Source: Neodontobutis hainanensis
Taxonomy: Eukaryota > Chordata > Actinopteri > Gobiiformes > Odontobutidae
Assembly: GCA_024349245.1 (NCBI GenBank)
Contig: JALDNG010002868.1
Span: 1-64,000 of the forward strand
Length of the DNA stretch: 64,000 nt
Reading direction: 5' to 3'
In this document: positions 1 through 10,798 of the stretch, piece after piece
How the letters are laid out: the number at the start of each line of letters is the position of its first letter
Numbering within the stretch: the stretch's first letter is position 1
Program-made: the position numbers and the translations under genes
The notes under the pieces: generated by a model
The model's database searches: none
What the model saw: only the letters and a program-made list of their open reading frames with translations
What the model was told of the DNA's origin: nothing

Positions 1-400
1 ATATTTAAAGAAAGAACAAAGAACTTTAAATTGTGAGATCTGTTTCTTTTTAAGTCATTTCTTGAAGCTATTTATAGAAGTTTTAGTTCTAGACTATTCC
101 ACAGTTTAACTTTCTGAACAGACAGACATGTCTGTTTGACGTTGGTTGTGATCTGAGTTTACTGAACACGAGTGTTCGTCAGAGCAGAGTTCATCTAAAA
201 CAGGTTCTGTCTTATTTTAAACATTATTTTTGCTATTTTAAATTTGACTAAGTGATTACATTTCAGTAAGTTAGAGTTTATGAGCAGCTTGTTTGTTGGG
301 TGAAAATAATCTCTTTTATTTAGAATAAAATAAAATAAATAAACATGTAAATAAAATGTCACCAATCCATCTTTATACAATGCCCCTGATGCCATATCTT
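1..400. other. AT-rich sequence, no recognised feature
   Basis: The bases are AT-rich with only short chance open frames on either strand. I see no conserved motif, repeat or splice pattern in it. Confidence 0.5.
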
Positions 401-570
401 TCAGGTTTTCTTAACAGAACTTTGTGATCAATGGTGTCGAAGGCTTTCTTCAAGTCTATGAAAATTCCATTTATGGGATTTTTATTTTTTATTGTAGATG
501 TTATTTTTTCAACCAGCTCAATTACAGCCATTTCTGTGATTCAATTTGCTTGTAAGCCATATTGATGGAT
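401..570 (-). mobile_element. LINE reverse-transcriptase fragment (CR1/L2/Rex-like)
   Basis: Read on the minus strand, this stretch encodes a short piece of a non-LTR retrotransposon reverse transcriptase. The catalytic-core signature FIDLKKAFDTIDHKVLL, which carries the first catalytic Asp, lies at about 418-462. Sequence upstream on that strand reads as the usual preceding helix. Only about 55 codons are recognisable, with no 3' tail or second catalytic box, so it is a dead scrap. The clade cannot be fixed from this length. Confidence 0.7.
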
Positions 571-835
571 TGTTTTGATATTTTATATAATTACATTTTT
601 AGATTGGGATGACTTTAGCTATTTTCATGTTGTCCCTCAGAAGGAGGAGGCGACTCTGGCCCTTCTTGTGCAGGGCATTGGTGTTGTGGGCAGAGATGGA
701 GTAGTCATCAAGATCAGTTTTGTGCCTCGACTCGGACTTGGACTTAATTTTTTATTGCTCTGACTCAAACTTGGACTCCTTTATTCTCAAACACAAGGAC
801 TCGAGACTTGCCTCGGACTTGAGCACAAAGGACTC
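571..835. repeat. degenerate GACT-CGGACTTG-type repeat
   Basis: Between about 725 and 830 the phrases ctcgactcggacttgg, ctgactcaaacttgg and cctcggacttgag recur at irregular spacing. This resembles the simple-repeat-like ends of fish DNA elements. No terminal structure or coding sequence was found, and the rest of the interval is featureless. Confidence 0.35.
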
Positions 836-1409
836 TGTTACAAATGCATGTAATTGTCTGTGTGTTCCACCTGCAGGAGGAGTGGGGTGTGTCTGGTCTG
901 GGCTCCTGATTGGCTGCTACCCTTTATAAGGAGGATGTTGAGACCGGCTTCTCGCTCTCTGCTTCGCTCTGTGTTTCCGGCTAAGCTCCGCCTCCTGGTT
1001 GTGCTGCTGTCGATGCCAGGGGCAGCTTAGGCGTTCAGCTCCTCTTTTATGTTTTCAGTTAGTTCTTTTAGGTGATGGGTGAGGTGGTCCTGTTTTAACG
1101 GTTTGTTGTTTTACTTTAAGGGTTAGGATTGGTTAGGCAGGGACAGAGGAGTTAAGTCGGGTACGACGGTCCAATGGCGGGCTGACTCGGCTTGTTGCCC
1201 TCTTTTGTTCATTTTGTCCGACCCATCTCTGCCTTTTTGTTCTCCCTTGATTCTTATTTTAAATAGACAGTTGGAGCTTTAATTGTGTATGGCTTTTGGT
1301 TTGTCCCAAACCCTCTGTTTAATTAATAAATTGTTGTTTTGTGTTGCTTTACACTTTGTGTGGTTTGACTTTATGTTCAGGTCCCTTTTGTTTAGCGGGG
1401 ATCGTAACA
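836..1409 (+). mobile_element. 5' long terminal repeat, Ty3/Gypsy-like element
   Basis: The segment begins TGTTAC and ends GTAACA, a perfect 6-bp terminal inverted repeat of the TG...CA type. Inside are a TATA-like ttataagg (about 923) and an aataaatt polyadenylation-like signal (about 1325) upstream of the 3' edge. It is followed at about 1412 by tttgggggctcgtt, which partly matches the tRNA-Pro primer-binding signature (TGGGGGCTCGT). A gag-like start codon follows 150 bp downstream. No matching 3' LTR was found in the window, so the element is incomplete. Confidence 0.75.
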
Positions 1410-1430
1410 TATTTGGGGGCTCGTTAAAGT
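1410..1430 (+). promoter_or_regulatory. primer-binding-site-like sequence
   Basis: Immediately after the LTR, the sequence reads tttgggggctcgttaaag. Its first eleven matching bases agree with the 3' end complement of tRNA-Pro used by many retroelements; the rest diverges. The position, two or three bases after the LTR CA, is right for a PBS. Confidence 0.6.
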
Positions 1431-1558
1431 AGACTTTCTGTCTTGTGAGTTAATGGAGTAATTCAGGTAGGACTGGCAGGTGTGTATTTTTTGTGAGTAG
1501 CTTTGTTTGTTGTGTGTTAGCCTTTTGTCTTGTGGCTGGCCTGATTCTGGGTTTAAAC

Positions 1559-1954
1559 ATGGAGTATAACCTGGATGAGTTTGTTTCTGCTCCCACTTTG
1601 GAGGTTTTGCATCGGTGTCAAAAAGATGATCTCTTGCTAGTTGCTGAACATGATGACATTGTGGTCACAAAGCAAGCAAAGAAAGCTACGGTAAAGACTC
1701 AACTTTATAATGCTTTGGTAGAGCGTGGGACGTTGACACTGATACACACCAAACCTAAAGGTCCTAGAACATCTTACTCTAGTAGTACGACAGATGAAGC
1801 AGTTAGATTAAAAGAGCTAGAAGTTGAATTAGAGTGTCTTGCTTTAAAGGAAAAGGAGCTCCAATATATTAATATGTTGGAGACAAAGAAATTGGAGCAA
1901 CAAACACAGATTCACATGCGCGAATTAGAGCTTGATGTTGGTCCTCGGGTCTAA
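1559..1954 (+). pseudogene. truncated gag N-terminus of Ty3/Gypsy-like element
   Basis: An open frame from the ATG at 1559 encodes about 131 residues and begins MEYNLDEFVSAPTLEVL. I recognise this as the N-terminus of gag-like proteins of abundant fish Ty3/Gypsy-type elements with SCAN-related capsids. The C-terminal half (about residues 80-128) is a Lys/Glu-rich coiled coil (VRLKELEVELECLALKEKEL). The frame stops at 1952-1954, well before any capsid, protease or polymerase domain. The following sequence belongs to a different gene family (recombinase-like exon), so the gag is truncated by a junction near 1930. The upstream in-frame codons (1493-1558) look like leader, and the ATG at 1559 is preferred because the family starts there. 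Confidence 0.6.
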
Positions 1955-4153
1955 GTCTGCAACCAAAGAACAGCAGAAGGAGGCAAAGAGAGCCAAGGAG
2001 TCTGCGAAGGTGTGGCCACGGCAAGCCCGGAGCTGGGACTACAAGGAAATGCTCAAACGTTACCCCTACAAACCGTCTAGGCAGGCTCTTCTGGTAGAGC
2101 TCCTCCAAAGAAAGTTTTGTGGCGAATGCTTCTAACCAAGCAGACCTGGAGTACGAAGAGGCTCACCAGCACGGCTGCCGTTCCACAGCCAGTGAACCTT
2201 CTGTAGCAGCCCGTGTCAGCTCTCGAGCGGCCGGTGTCAGCTCTCGAGCGGCCGGTGTCAGCTCTCGAGCGGCCGGTGTCAGCTCTCGAGCGGCCGGTGG
2301 CGTCTCGGTGGTGGAGGATAGCAGCTCCGAAGGCATCACCACCGATCCAAGCGACCGAACATGGCAAAAGTAAGTTCTAAACCTCGCACACATCAGTCCA
2401 GAAACTGTGAACAAACTGCAAGGTTTGAGCTCATTTTCTTCTGTCTGTATTTTTTTCAGAGATCAAGCTCAGTACAGCATAAATGTCAGGGTCAAGATGA
2501 CACAAATGGGGCTCTACGAAAAGCTCTACTTCAAGGGCTACTTGATCAACACCCTGCTGGTCCCAAACTGCCAACGTCTCCAGGATGCTGAGGTACATCC
2601 AGCCAAGTGGGGATGAAGTCAGCTTGGACTTCCTGCTAAAGTCCACTGAGACCAAAGATTACCTCACCCAACTCTGGCGCTTACATGGGCCCAGCCTCCA
2701 TTCTGAACTATATCAAAAACATGATCCGGTTTGTTCAGTGTTTGAAGACCCACCTGAGCTTGGCTGCAGCAGATCCTGACTTCTACAGGAAGTGCCAAGC
2801 CTACATCGACCTCCTCGCTTCCATCAGAAAGCCAGTGGCCAAGTCCAACAGCAAGGTCATGTGTAAAACGAGGTCAGTTGCTAATCTGCTTTCCATTTGT
2901 TTTTCTTTAATGACTTCCTCCATGTTGATAGTACTTATGTGCTGGCTGTACACATGGGGTTATGTGATACAGACATGTGTAGTTCTCCGCCACATTGTGG
3001 TCTTGTATGTCATTCTAGGTATGACCGGTTTGCAGAGGGCGAGAAGAGCCTTCAGGAGTGCCAGGCCGTCCTCCAGAAGGCCAAGAAAGACATGCTGTCC
3101 ATTTATGGGAGTCTGCTGGAAGGTGACCACATGGCTTCAGAGGAAAAGACCATGTTCCGGTATTACTGTGAAGCAATCCTGATCCTCGGCCACTTCCAGA
3201 GACCAGGAGCATTGGAGGGAATAACAGTAAGTGTCAGTAAGACCTCAGTTTTTGTGGGGGCATCAGCCTTAACAGATTATATTAGGTAGTCTGCAAAGAG
3301 GACGTTTATGTCAGTTATTTACTGTGTTTTTTTTTTTTTGTTTTTTGTTTTTATGGACAGCAGAGTGAACACAAGACTGCGACAATGCAGATCGCCGTGT
3401 TTGCCCTCACAATGGAGGAGGCAGCAGTAAGTACACTTTGTACAGGCTAAATTGCCTTACCATGAAACATAGTGTCACCAGCAATGAACCAACAGATATT
3501 ATCAGATGTATTTTTTTTTGTCTTTGCAGATGCTGGACGCATACTACACATGGCTCAAGTCTAACAAGTTGTTTGTGTCATCGTCGGGCACCAAGATTAG
3601 AAGTGCAACCAATGACCTCGCTCGTCTGCACCAACAGTAAGTATTAACAGCAGTCCATAAGACCTAAAAGTTTATGTTGGATTAGCATTCAACTAATAAC
3701 GTATTTGTGCATTTATTAAACGGCTCAGCCTCAAAGAAAATGATTCAAATTTGGGAGTTTCATCTCATATTTCTGCCCCATTGCAGCTACAAACTGCCAA
3801 ACATCCCGAGCCAGCAGATACGCAGGACCGTGGAGACAGATGTGGCTGCCAACTTCACAGAGGAGCAGAAGGCGTCTGTGGCCCCTACATGGCCCATTCG
3901 ACGGCAGTGGCAAACCAGCACTACTGGATGAAGACCCTGGACACTGTTGTGGCCACTTCAAACCTGCTCAGCTCGCTGACACGGTATGCAGTTATCTGAA
4001 ACAGTTATAATTATGTCTCTCAATGCTCATCCATCAGTTTGTCAGTGTGTAACCTTAAAACCTTTTTTAATTTTGCAGCTCCTCGTCTGACGACTCTGGC
4101 GAAGAGGACCCCAGGGCAGAGCAAAATGCTCAAAACTTGACCCAACTGCAGTG
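1930..4153 (+). pseudogene. tyrosine-recombinase-like multi-exon gene, decayed copy A
   Basis: This is a spliced gene of a family found in many copies in fish genomes, whose C-terminal half resembles phage-integrase/tyrosine recombinases. Exons with good junctions include 3361-3426, 3530-3636, 3787-3983 and 4079-4153, all bounded by ag|...|gta. Landmarks in order are a WDYKEMLKRYP segment (about 2037), a helical core-binding-like region (2690-2870 and 3018-3210), a box I-like Arg (QRPGALEG, about 3200), the HKT beta-hairpin (3370), LFVSSSGTKI (about 3570), the box II IRRT (about 3818) and HSTAVANQHY with the candidate nucleophile Tyr at 3922-3924. The normal integrase HxxR motif reads HSTA, so the second Arg is missing. 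Frame breaks occur near 2105, 2585-2690 and 3885, so no continuous protein is possible. The last exon ends in an acidic tail before a TGA at about 4151. The 5' part abuts the LTR/gag. Whether the ancestral gene came from a Crypton, a DIRS-like element or another recombinase cannot be decided here. Confidence 0.7.
2213..2296 (+). repeat. 21-bp minisatellite, four units, coding VSSRAAG
   Basis: Four head-to-tail copies of a 21-bp unit starting gtgtcagctctcgagcgg lie inside the second exon region of recombinase-like copy A. The length is a multiple of three, so each unit adds the heptapeptide VSSRAAG in the frame that also reads the flanking residues. The unit is GC-rich with an XhoI-like ctcgag and a cggccg, unlike the AT-rich surroundings. 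Confidence 0.9.
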
Positions 4154-4386
4154 AAGATGGCTAAAGTCATAAAGGCAGAAGGATGTGCGGCCAATTATCT
4201 ACATTACATTTACTTTGTGTTTCTGTGTATAAATCAACTTAAGTAGCAGTGACCCAACTCATTAGTATTTCAATGGACTCTATGTTTGTGTGTATTACAG
4301 GCATTGGTTATTTGCTTGTTGTTGTATTGAATATTTTTTCTTTCTCTTGCAACGACAAGGATCGCATCATTTCCTTTCCTTTGCAG

Positions 4387-4980
4387 TGTTTCAAGCCACA
4401 GGAGATGCTGCCTAACCACGTGTTGATGTTCTGCATGAAGAACCAGACTGATGAGGAGAGGAAAGCAGAGGTGGAGAGAGCCAAAAAGTCCATGAAGGCC
4501 TGGACCCTTCGAGGCAGAACCTGGGACTACAATGCCATGGTCAAGTGGTACCCCGATGAGGCATCCAGAAAGGCTCTTCTGGAAGACCTGCGTGAAAGAC
4601 ATTTTTTGATCCTAAATGACCCTGAGGCTGCACAGGAGGCACAGGCTGAATCCCATCACTGACCACCAGGTGCTTCAAGTGATTTGTTATCCACTAGTAC
4701 TAGTTACTTTTCATTTAATGCAGAGTCATTAAATTTAATATTGGAACAATGGCTTGTTTGTTTTTTTGGTTTTTCATCTAATCATTCTAGGCCTGTTCAG
4801 CCGACTCTCAAAGACTGCCAGAGAGTCCTGAGTATCAGAGGCGGACATGCTGGGCATCCACAGGAAGCTCCTGGACCAGCAGCATTTGAAAGAAGACCAA
4901 ATGATGATGTTCCGGTACTGCTGCGAAGCCATCTTTGTCCTGAGCTACCTCCAGCGACCAGAAGCAGTGATGGCATTTAA
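4387..4980 (+). pseudogene. tyrosine-recombinase-like gene, truncated copy B
   Basis: A second, shorter copy of the same family follows copy A. The exon 4387-4661 (acceptor tcctttgcag) reads through a Lys/Glu-rich helix, the block RTWDYNAMVKWYPDEASRKA and LLEDLRERHF, matching copy A around 1990-2115, then ends at a stop at about 4660. A later exon-like piece, about 4789-4980 (acceptor cattctag, donor gtaagt), matches the copy A exon at 3018-3226, including MFRYCCEAIFVLSYLQRP with the box I-like Arg. The recombinase C-terminal exons are absent because a SINE-rich region starts soon after. It appears to be a partial tandem duplicate. Confidence 0.65.
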
Positions 4981-5217
4981 AGTAAGTACTTTTACTTTGC
5001 AGCGTTTCCTCAGTGTGTATAAGGTGTAGTGAATGTAGCAGCAACTCCTTAGTTTCCTTAAACGTCGCTTGGAGGCTGAGTACGGTCCTGTATATTGCGT
5101 GACGAGCTGCGGCTTAAACACATTGACACGAGTCCCAGAATGGATGCTTGCGGTTTATTTAATTGACTGCTCAGTTGGCACATGTACACAGTTGTAAAAT
5201 ACTTCAGATTGTGAATG

Positions 5218-5435
5218 TTTACATTTACATTTATTCATTTGGCAGACGCTTTTATCCAAAGCGACTTACATTGTTCTACAGTAATTACCAGTGTTACAGA
5301 CACTGGAGGCAAGGTGGGTTAAGTGTCTTGCCCAAGGACACAACGACAGTATGAACTGTGGGAGAGTGGGAATCAAACCAACTACCTTCGGGTTGAAAGA
5401 CGACTGCTCTACCCACTGAGCTACTGCCGCCCCTG
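5218..5435 (-). mobile_element. tRNA-derived SINE
   Basis: On the minus strand the right end reads as a tRNA-like head: gtagctcagtgggtagagc (A box) and ggtttgattccc (B box) at about 5370-5430. The left end carries the widespread fish SINE body with tttggcagacgcttttatcc and aagcgactta (about 5240-5270). The tRNA-like part cannot fold as a full functional tRNA within its body, and the composite is a classical SINE. No clear target duplication was identified. Confidence 0.8.
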
Positions 5436-5594
5436 TTTAGCAAACGCTGCGGTCAACAAATACTACGGCTACCCCGCTCTCCTCTCCTCCTATACCTGAG
5501 TGACAGTGAGTGCCACCTTTGAAACCAAGAGCTGTCACCGCCTACACCCACATGACCCACACCTCACCCTGGCAACCAGACAAAAGCAATCCGG

Positions 5595-7735
5595 ATGAAT
5601 AATATATACCATTCTGGCTCCTACAGTGAATATCTATTAATTAATGCTTCTGTCAGGGCACAGAAAAGGGAATGCCGAAAAGCCGAAAGAAAATGGCGTA
5701 AATTGAAACTCCTAATTCATCATGAGGTATACAAAGAAAATCTGCATGTTTTCAATCAAACTTTGAAAAAAGAAAGAGAAATATTCTTCTCAGAGCTCAT
5801 CAACAACAGCAGTAACGACTCACGTGTCCTGTTTTCTACAGTGAACAGATTAACAAACCCTCCAACTCCATTTCCTCCAGAATTAGTTTCCAACACTAAA
5901 TGCAATGAGTTTGCATTGTTTTTAACGACAAGGTTCAAGGCATTAAACATGCGATACAGTCCAAAGGGCAAACAACAACACTGCAGCCACATAGGAGACC
6001 TTTGGTTGAGTTTACACATTTTACACCCATTAATGACAGAACAATTGAAAAACTGTCTCCAGCCTGAGCTCATCCACCTGCTGCCTCGATGTTCTACCCA
6101 CTAGATTTCTAAAATCAGTACTGAGCAGTTTGTTACCACAACTCACTGATATAGTCGATAATTCCTTACAGTCTGGAACCAAGTGCCTTAAAAACTGCTG
6201 TCATCAAGCCTCTCCTAAAGAAGAGCAGTCTTGATGCTACAGTACTCAACAACTATCGACCCATATCAAACCTGCCATTTTTAGGAAAAGTCATCGAAAA
6301 AGTTGTATATCAGCAACTTAATGACTTTCTATTACTTAACAACTGCTTTGATCCTTTTCAGTCAGGTTTTAGACCCCATCACAGACTGAGACTGCACTTA
6401 TCAAAGTCACAAATGACATCCGTCTGAACACTGGCGCGGGCAAAGTCTCTGTCTTAGTTCTGTTGGACTTGAGTGCTGCGTTTGATACAGTGGACCATGA
6501 AATCCTGTCACAAAGATTAGAGGAATGGATAGGTATCTCTGGAACTGCTCTTAAATGGTTTCAGTCCTATCTTGAAGACAGGAAGTACTTTGTTTCTGTT
6601 GGAAACTGTGTATCAGACCAAATGGCCCTGACAAGTGGGGTTCCACAGGGGTCTATCTTGGGACCTCTATTATTCAATCTTTACATGCTTCCTTTAGGCC
6701 AGTTAATACACAGCTGTGGCATATCCTACCATAATTATGCAGATGACACTCAGATTTACATCTCACTCACAGCAGGTGAAAATGGACCGATCCATTCACT
6801 GTGTCACTGCATCGAACAGATTGATGTATAGATGCAAAATAATTTTCTCCAACTGAACAGAAACAAGACTGAAATAATCATCTTTGGACCACAGAAACAA
6901 AGAGAAAATGTCAGCACTCACCTCGAGTCTTTTTCTCTAAAATCTAAAAACCAGGTTAGAAATCTAGGGGTCATCATGGACTCAGATTTAAATTTCCAGT
7001 GTCACATTAAGTCAATTACATCATCTGCATTTTATTTCCTTAAAAACATTTCCAGAGTCAAAGGAATAATGTCTCAACCAGACTTAGAGAAACTTATTCA
7101 TGCTTTTATCTTCAGCAGGTTAGATTACTGTAACGGCCTGCTCACTGGTCTCTCAAAACGAGGGTTAAGACAGCTGCAGCTTATTCAGAACGCTGCTGCT
7201 CGGGTTCTAACTAACACCAGGAAGTACAACCACATCAGTCCAGTTTTAAAATCTCTGCACTGGCTTCCTGTTGCTCAGAGAATAGACTTTAAAACAGCAC
7301 TGCTGGTTTACAAGTCTCTAAATGGTTTAGCACCAGAATATATTTCTGAAATGATAGTAGCTTATGAGCCTCCTCGGACTCTGAGAACATCTGGGACAGG
7401 CCTCCTGCTCGTGCCCAGAGTTAGAACTAAACAGGGTGAAGCAGCGTTTAAGTTTCATGCAGCAAAACCTGGAACAACCTCCCAGATGAAGTAAAACAAG
7501 CCTCAACTTTAACAATGTTCAAGGAGGTTAAAAACCTTCCTTTTCAGCTCCACCTACACCACAACTTAAAATGTATTTTTTTATCTGCACTCTTCTTCTT
7601 TTATAATGCTTTTAATCTTTCTTATGTTTCCAAATATAAATCTTGTAAATTGTCTTTTATTTCTGTAAAGCACTTTGAGTTACCCAGTGTATGAATTGTG
7701 CTATATAAATAAAATTGCCTTGCCTTAATAATCAA
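5595..7735 (+). mobile_element. 5'-truncated L2/CR1-group LINE
   Basis: This is a non-LTR retrotransposon remnant of one ORF2-like reading frame. The 5' portion (5595-6104) is the linker between endonuclease and reverse transcriptase (RECRKAERKWRKLK), so the endonuclease is missing. The RT domain carries LSAAFDTVDHEIL (about 6469), SGVPQGSILGPLLF (about 6637) and the catalytic box NYADDTQIY (about 6733). The thumb and C-terminal region with LDYCNGLLTG and SLHWLPVAQRIDFK reach about 7494. Frameshifts lie between 6100 and 6460, and a TAG at 6829-6831 interrupts the frame. The 3' tail has cactttgagttaccc and gctatataaataaaattgcc (about 7670-7725), typical of this group in fish. It is not mobile by itself. 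Confidence 0.9.
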
Positions 7736-7796
7736 TATGAATATAAATTATGTAAATTAATAAATTAATATTTTGATGTCAAAATATTTTGAGAGA

Positions 7797-8914
7797 TGCC
7801 GAGATCCCAAACTGGCAAATGGCTTGCCAGTTCACCAGCCACAACCACCAGAGGGCGCATTTATGGCTTGCCACTTTTAAAAGTGGTTTTCCACTTTTAA
7901 AACATCTTTTTCTAAAACACCTTTTTTGTTTTTAGCGGCAAATTGTTGGAAATATGTTATGGTGTATTACTTTAGATCAGTTAAATTATTAAATGATTAG
8001 TTTTTACCAGCGAGGAGTTTATAATATTTTTTAACAGTCTAAGATATTTAAATCTAAACCTAAGGCACTGGCTTTGTCAAAACGACCAATTCGTCAAGGG
8101 ATCTGTCTGCAGGACTACAGCCCATACACCATTGATACATGGAGTAAATAAAGTCTTTGTCGCCCTCTTTTGGTGAATATAAAGTAGTGTTTGAACTAAG
8201 TAGAGCACAATGTGTGTAAATACTATGCCATTTAAAAGATTTATATTATAAAACTGCATACTTATAAGAATAAACTATAAGAAGCCATTGTATTTAAATA
8301 TTGTCTTTCAGAAAGTGACCTGACCTCTGATTAAAACTGCATCAAAAGGAGGTGGCATTAAAAGAGACCACAATAGAATCATGTTTTTCACTTCTTTATT
8401 TCTCCTAAACACGAATAGCACATTGTATAAAAACGTACAAATTACTATATTAACATGAAGAACAAATAATTGGTGGTCATTTGCGTTCTAAGTCCAAAAA
8501 TCACTCATCGCTTGATTCATAGTCTGGCTAAGTGGCTAGGCTAACAGTAATGTACCAAACAAATAGTTTGTATAGATGAGCACATAATTAACGATTTACG
8601 GCTTTGATCATAACAGCTGTCAAAACGCCTTTTCTATTTCAATTATGTGTGTGCATTTTTAATAATATAAATAGTCTATTTTTCTCTGACCTGTAAAGTC
8701 GCATATACATTAGGATACGTGGCCAAAGTCCGAGCAGCCGTTTTAACAAAAGTGGCCGGACGGCCGGACTGTTTTCGTGAGGCTAGAACCATGGTCAGTC
8801 ATCATAAACCATCAAAGTGGTCTGCCACTTTTAAAAGTGGAAAACCATAATTGCGCCCTCTGGTGGTTGTGGCTGGTGAACTGGCAAGCCATCTGCCAGT
8901 TTGGGATCTCGGCT
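7797..8914. mobile_element. fold-back DNA element with ~100-bp inverted ends
   Basis: The left end (7797-7905) and the reverse complement of the right end (about 8806-8914) match closely over about 100 bp, starting with gccgagatcccaaactggca. Each end carries an internal hairpin (aactggcaa/ttgccagtt) and the palindrome ccacttttaaaagtgg. The 900-bp interior has no transposase-like frame. It is most likely a non-autonomous DNA transposon of the fold-back type. No target-site duplication was evident at the edges, so the superfamily is unknown. Confidence 0.7.
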
Positions 8915-10292
8915 CTGCTGAATATTCTCTCGTTAGGGGGCACCACCCAGATTCATAGTTCTGGGAACTAATTATGTTAATAAGTCTCAATCTAAAGGAA
9001 GCAAATTCTTCCTAGTTTTTGAACATTTCTTAATATAAACAAAGAAACCATTAATGTCTTTTGGGGTTTTGTTGAAGATTATACAAGTTTAACAATGAAT
9101 AATGACAGGGGACATGACACAAAGGAATAATTAGGGACAAATGATGAGGGTAATTAACACAAAACAATGATTGACATGGAACAACTTGTTAGAACCTTTG
9201 GTGGAATAAAGTAAGTTTAACCATTGTTTTATGCTATTTACTTGGAGTTGTTACGGAGGGTAAAGGGGCGGTTAGGCGGCTTAATTAAAAGGACTATTGA
9301 CGGCTTTTGAATGGCGTAGGGGAAAAGGTTCTGCTGGGCCTTATAAAGACAATTATACAGTGTTATCACACCAAACGTCAGTGTCATGTGTTCAACTCAT
9401 TCTTGTCGTTCGGTGGCGCTCAGCTGTCCGGGAAGGAAAGGTCCAAAGGTCCGCTTTAGAACTTTCCACGCGGGTCCTACAGCTGATGGTTTCCAAGCAA
9501 CGAGATGGTGTCACTTGGTACAACTGATCCCACAGGGGCCGTGAAGCTCCGTGGCGGGAAAGAAAGGCGTTCTGTTATTGTCTTTGAGTGAAAGGCCTTT
9601 ACCAGCAGTAGAGGTTAACGTCTTTGACAAAAAGGTTCGCTAAAGAGGCTTAAAATTTGTCTTTCCTCGATTAACGAGGGCTATCTTTGCTTAGCGCACT
9701 CTTTTAAAGAATAAGGACTACAAAAATTCACTTCTGTCTCAGGAATTTGACATCGTCCAGCAGGAAAGTTTTTCAAAACAAAATCAATGCGTTGAGTCTT
9801 TAAAAGATGAAAAATTCACGTTTGCACGGTTCGTGCTCGGGCTAGAAGCTTGAAAGGTATGAAAGTAAATTAAATAGCGGAGATTTAAGAAGATACGCAA
9901 GAGCGTAGAAACAAGCTTAAGAGAAGAAGACACGAGACGAGGCGAGAAGAGCGACCAAGTAGAAGAGGCGAGATAACAAGAAGCAGAGCTAGATTTCCGC
10001 GCGCACAACTTTTGTACTGGCCGAAAAGAGGTAAAGGGAGTTTTACTAAAGTTTAGCATTTGGGAATAAACTTCTCTGCTCCACCAAATAACAGAAATTA
10101 AACACATTTAAAAAACCATATTGCTTTTGCATTGTAGCATAAAGGCATAGGAAATGCTTTTACGATTTTGTTAATACCAAACACATACGCATTATTCATA
10201 CATTCCATGCTTGACCTGAAAACATAGAATAATTCATTTTATTAAACAGACAGCTGTAAAGGTGATGAAGAAAGAAGTCTTTTATATCGTTA
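8915..10292. other. intergenic stretch with an LTR-like block (9187-10093)
   Basis: No coding region is recognisable. The block 9187-10093 starts TGTTAGAACCTTTGGTGG and ends CCACCAAATAACA, which are imperfect inverted repeats of the TG...CA type. It contains ccttataaag (about 9340) and gggaataaac (about 10062). This could be a solo LTR or a non-autonomous element. It does not match the 3' LTR of the retrovirus downstream, and no flanking duplication was seen. 8915-9186 shows nothing recognisable. Confidence 0.3.
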
Positions 10293-10350
10293 TCACTCAA
10301 GATTTTGTAAGTAACAATATGAAGAGTACACATTAACTACGATAGAAAAA

Positions 10351-10599
10351 GTGGATGCAAAATTAGTCCCCACTTTTGCAAAAATGACCTTTGCCCAACC
10401 ATCACATTTCAACAGAGGCAGAGGGCGACTGAGAGGAAGAGGTTGTGGACGTCCAGACAGAGACGAGGTTGAGCGACACAGAAAGTCCCAACTGTGTTTC
10501 ATCTGCGCTGAACCAGGCCACTGGGCTGACAACTGTCCCAAGAAAAGAAGAGACCGAGCTGACCAACGCCCTGACACTGCTCTGAGTGACCCCAACTGA
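10351..10599 (+). pseudogene. retroviral nucleocapsid fragment (zinc knuckle)
   Basis: This open frame carries an Arg/Gly-rich basic stretch followed by one CCHC zinc knuckle, CFICAEPGHWADNC (C-x2-C-x4-H-x4-C) at about 10497-10538, and a basic tail. It corresponds to the RNA-binding C-terminus of gag. Matrix and capsid are not present upstream. The frame stops at 10597 before the protease. Confidence 0.75.
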
Positions 10600-10798
10600 C
10601 TGGCTGGTGATGATGAGGAACCGAGGACCTCGCCCGCAAAATGAGATGAGTATAAACACGAAAAGGACACCACACCTGTCACTGACGATGCACACAACAC
10701 CGCACTGCTCACAAGCAATGAAGACGCGCTTGCAACTGATCCACTGCTTGCTTTAGTGACAGAAACCATTAAGAAACTTGAAATGACAAAAAGCTGAA

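Noticed and set aside
575..929. Plus-strand ORFs of 62 and 69 codons
   Set aside because: They lie in a degenerate repeat and the LTR, with no conserved motif.
8915..10293. 5' LTR of the endogenous retrovirus
   Set aside because: No sequence matching the 3' LTR at 16304-16650 was found here, so the provirus is treated as 5'-truncated.
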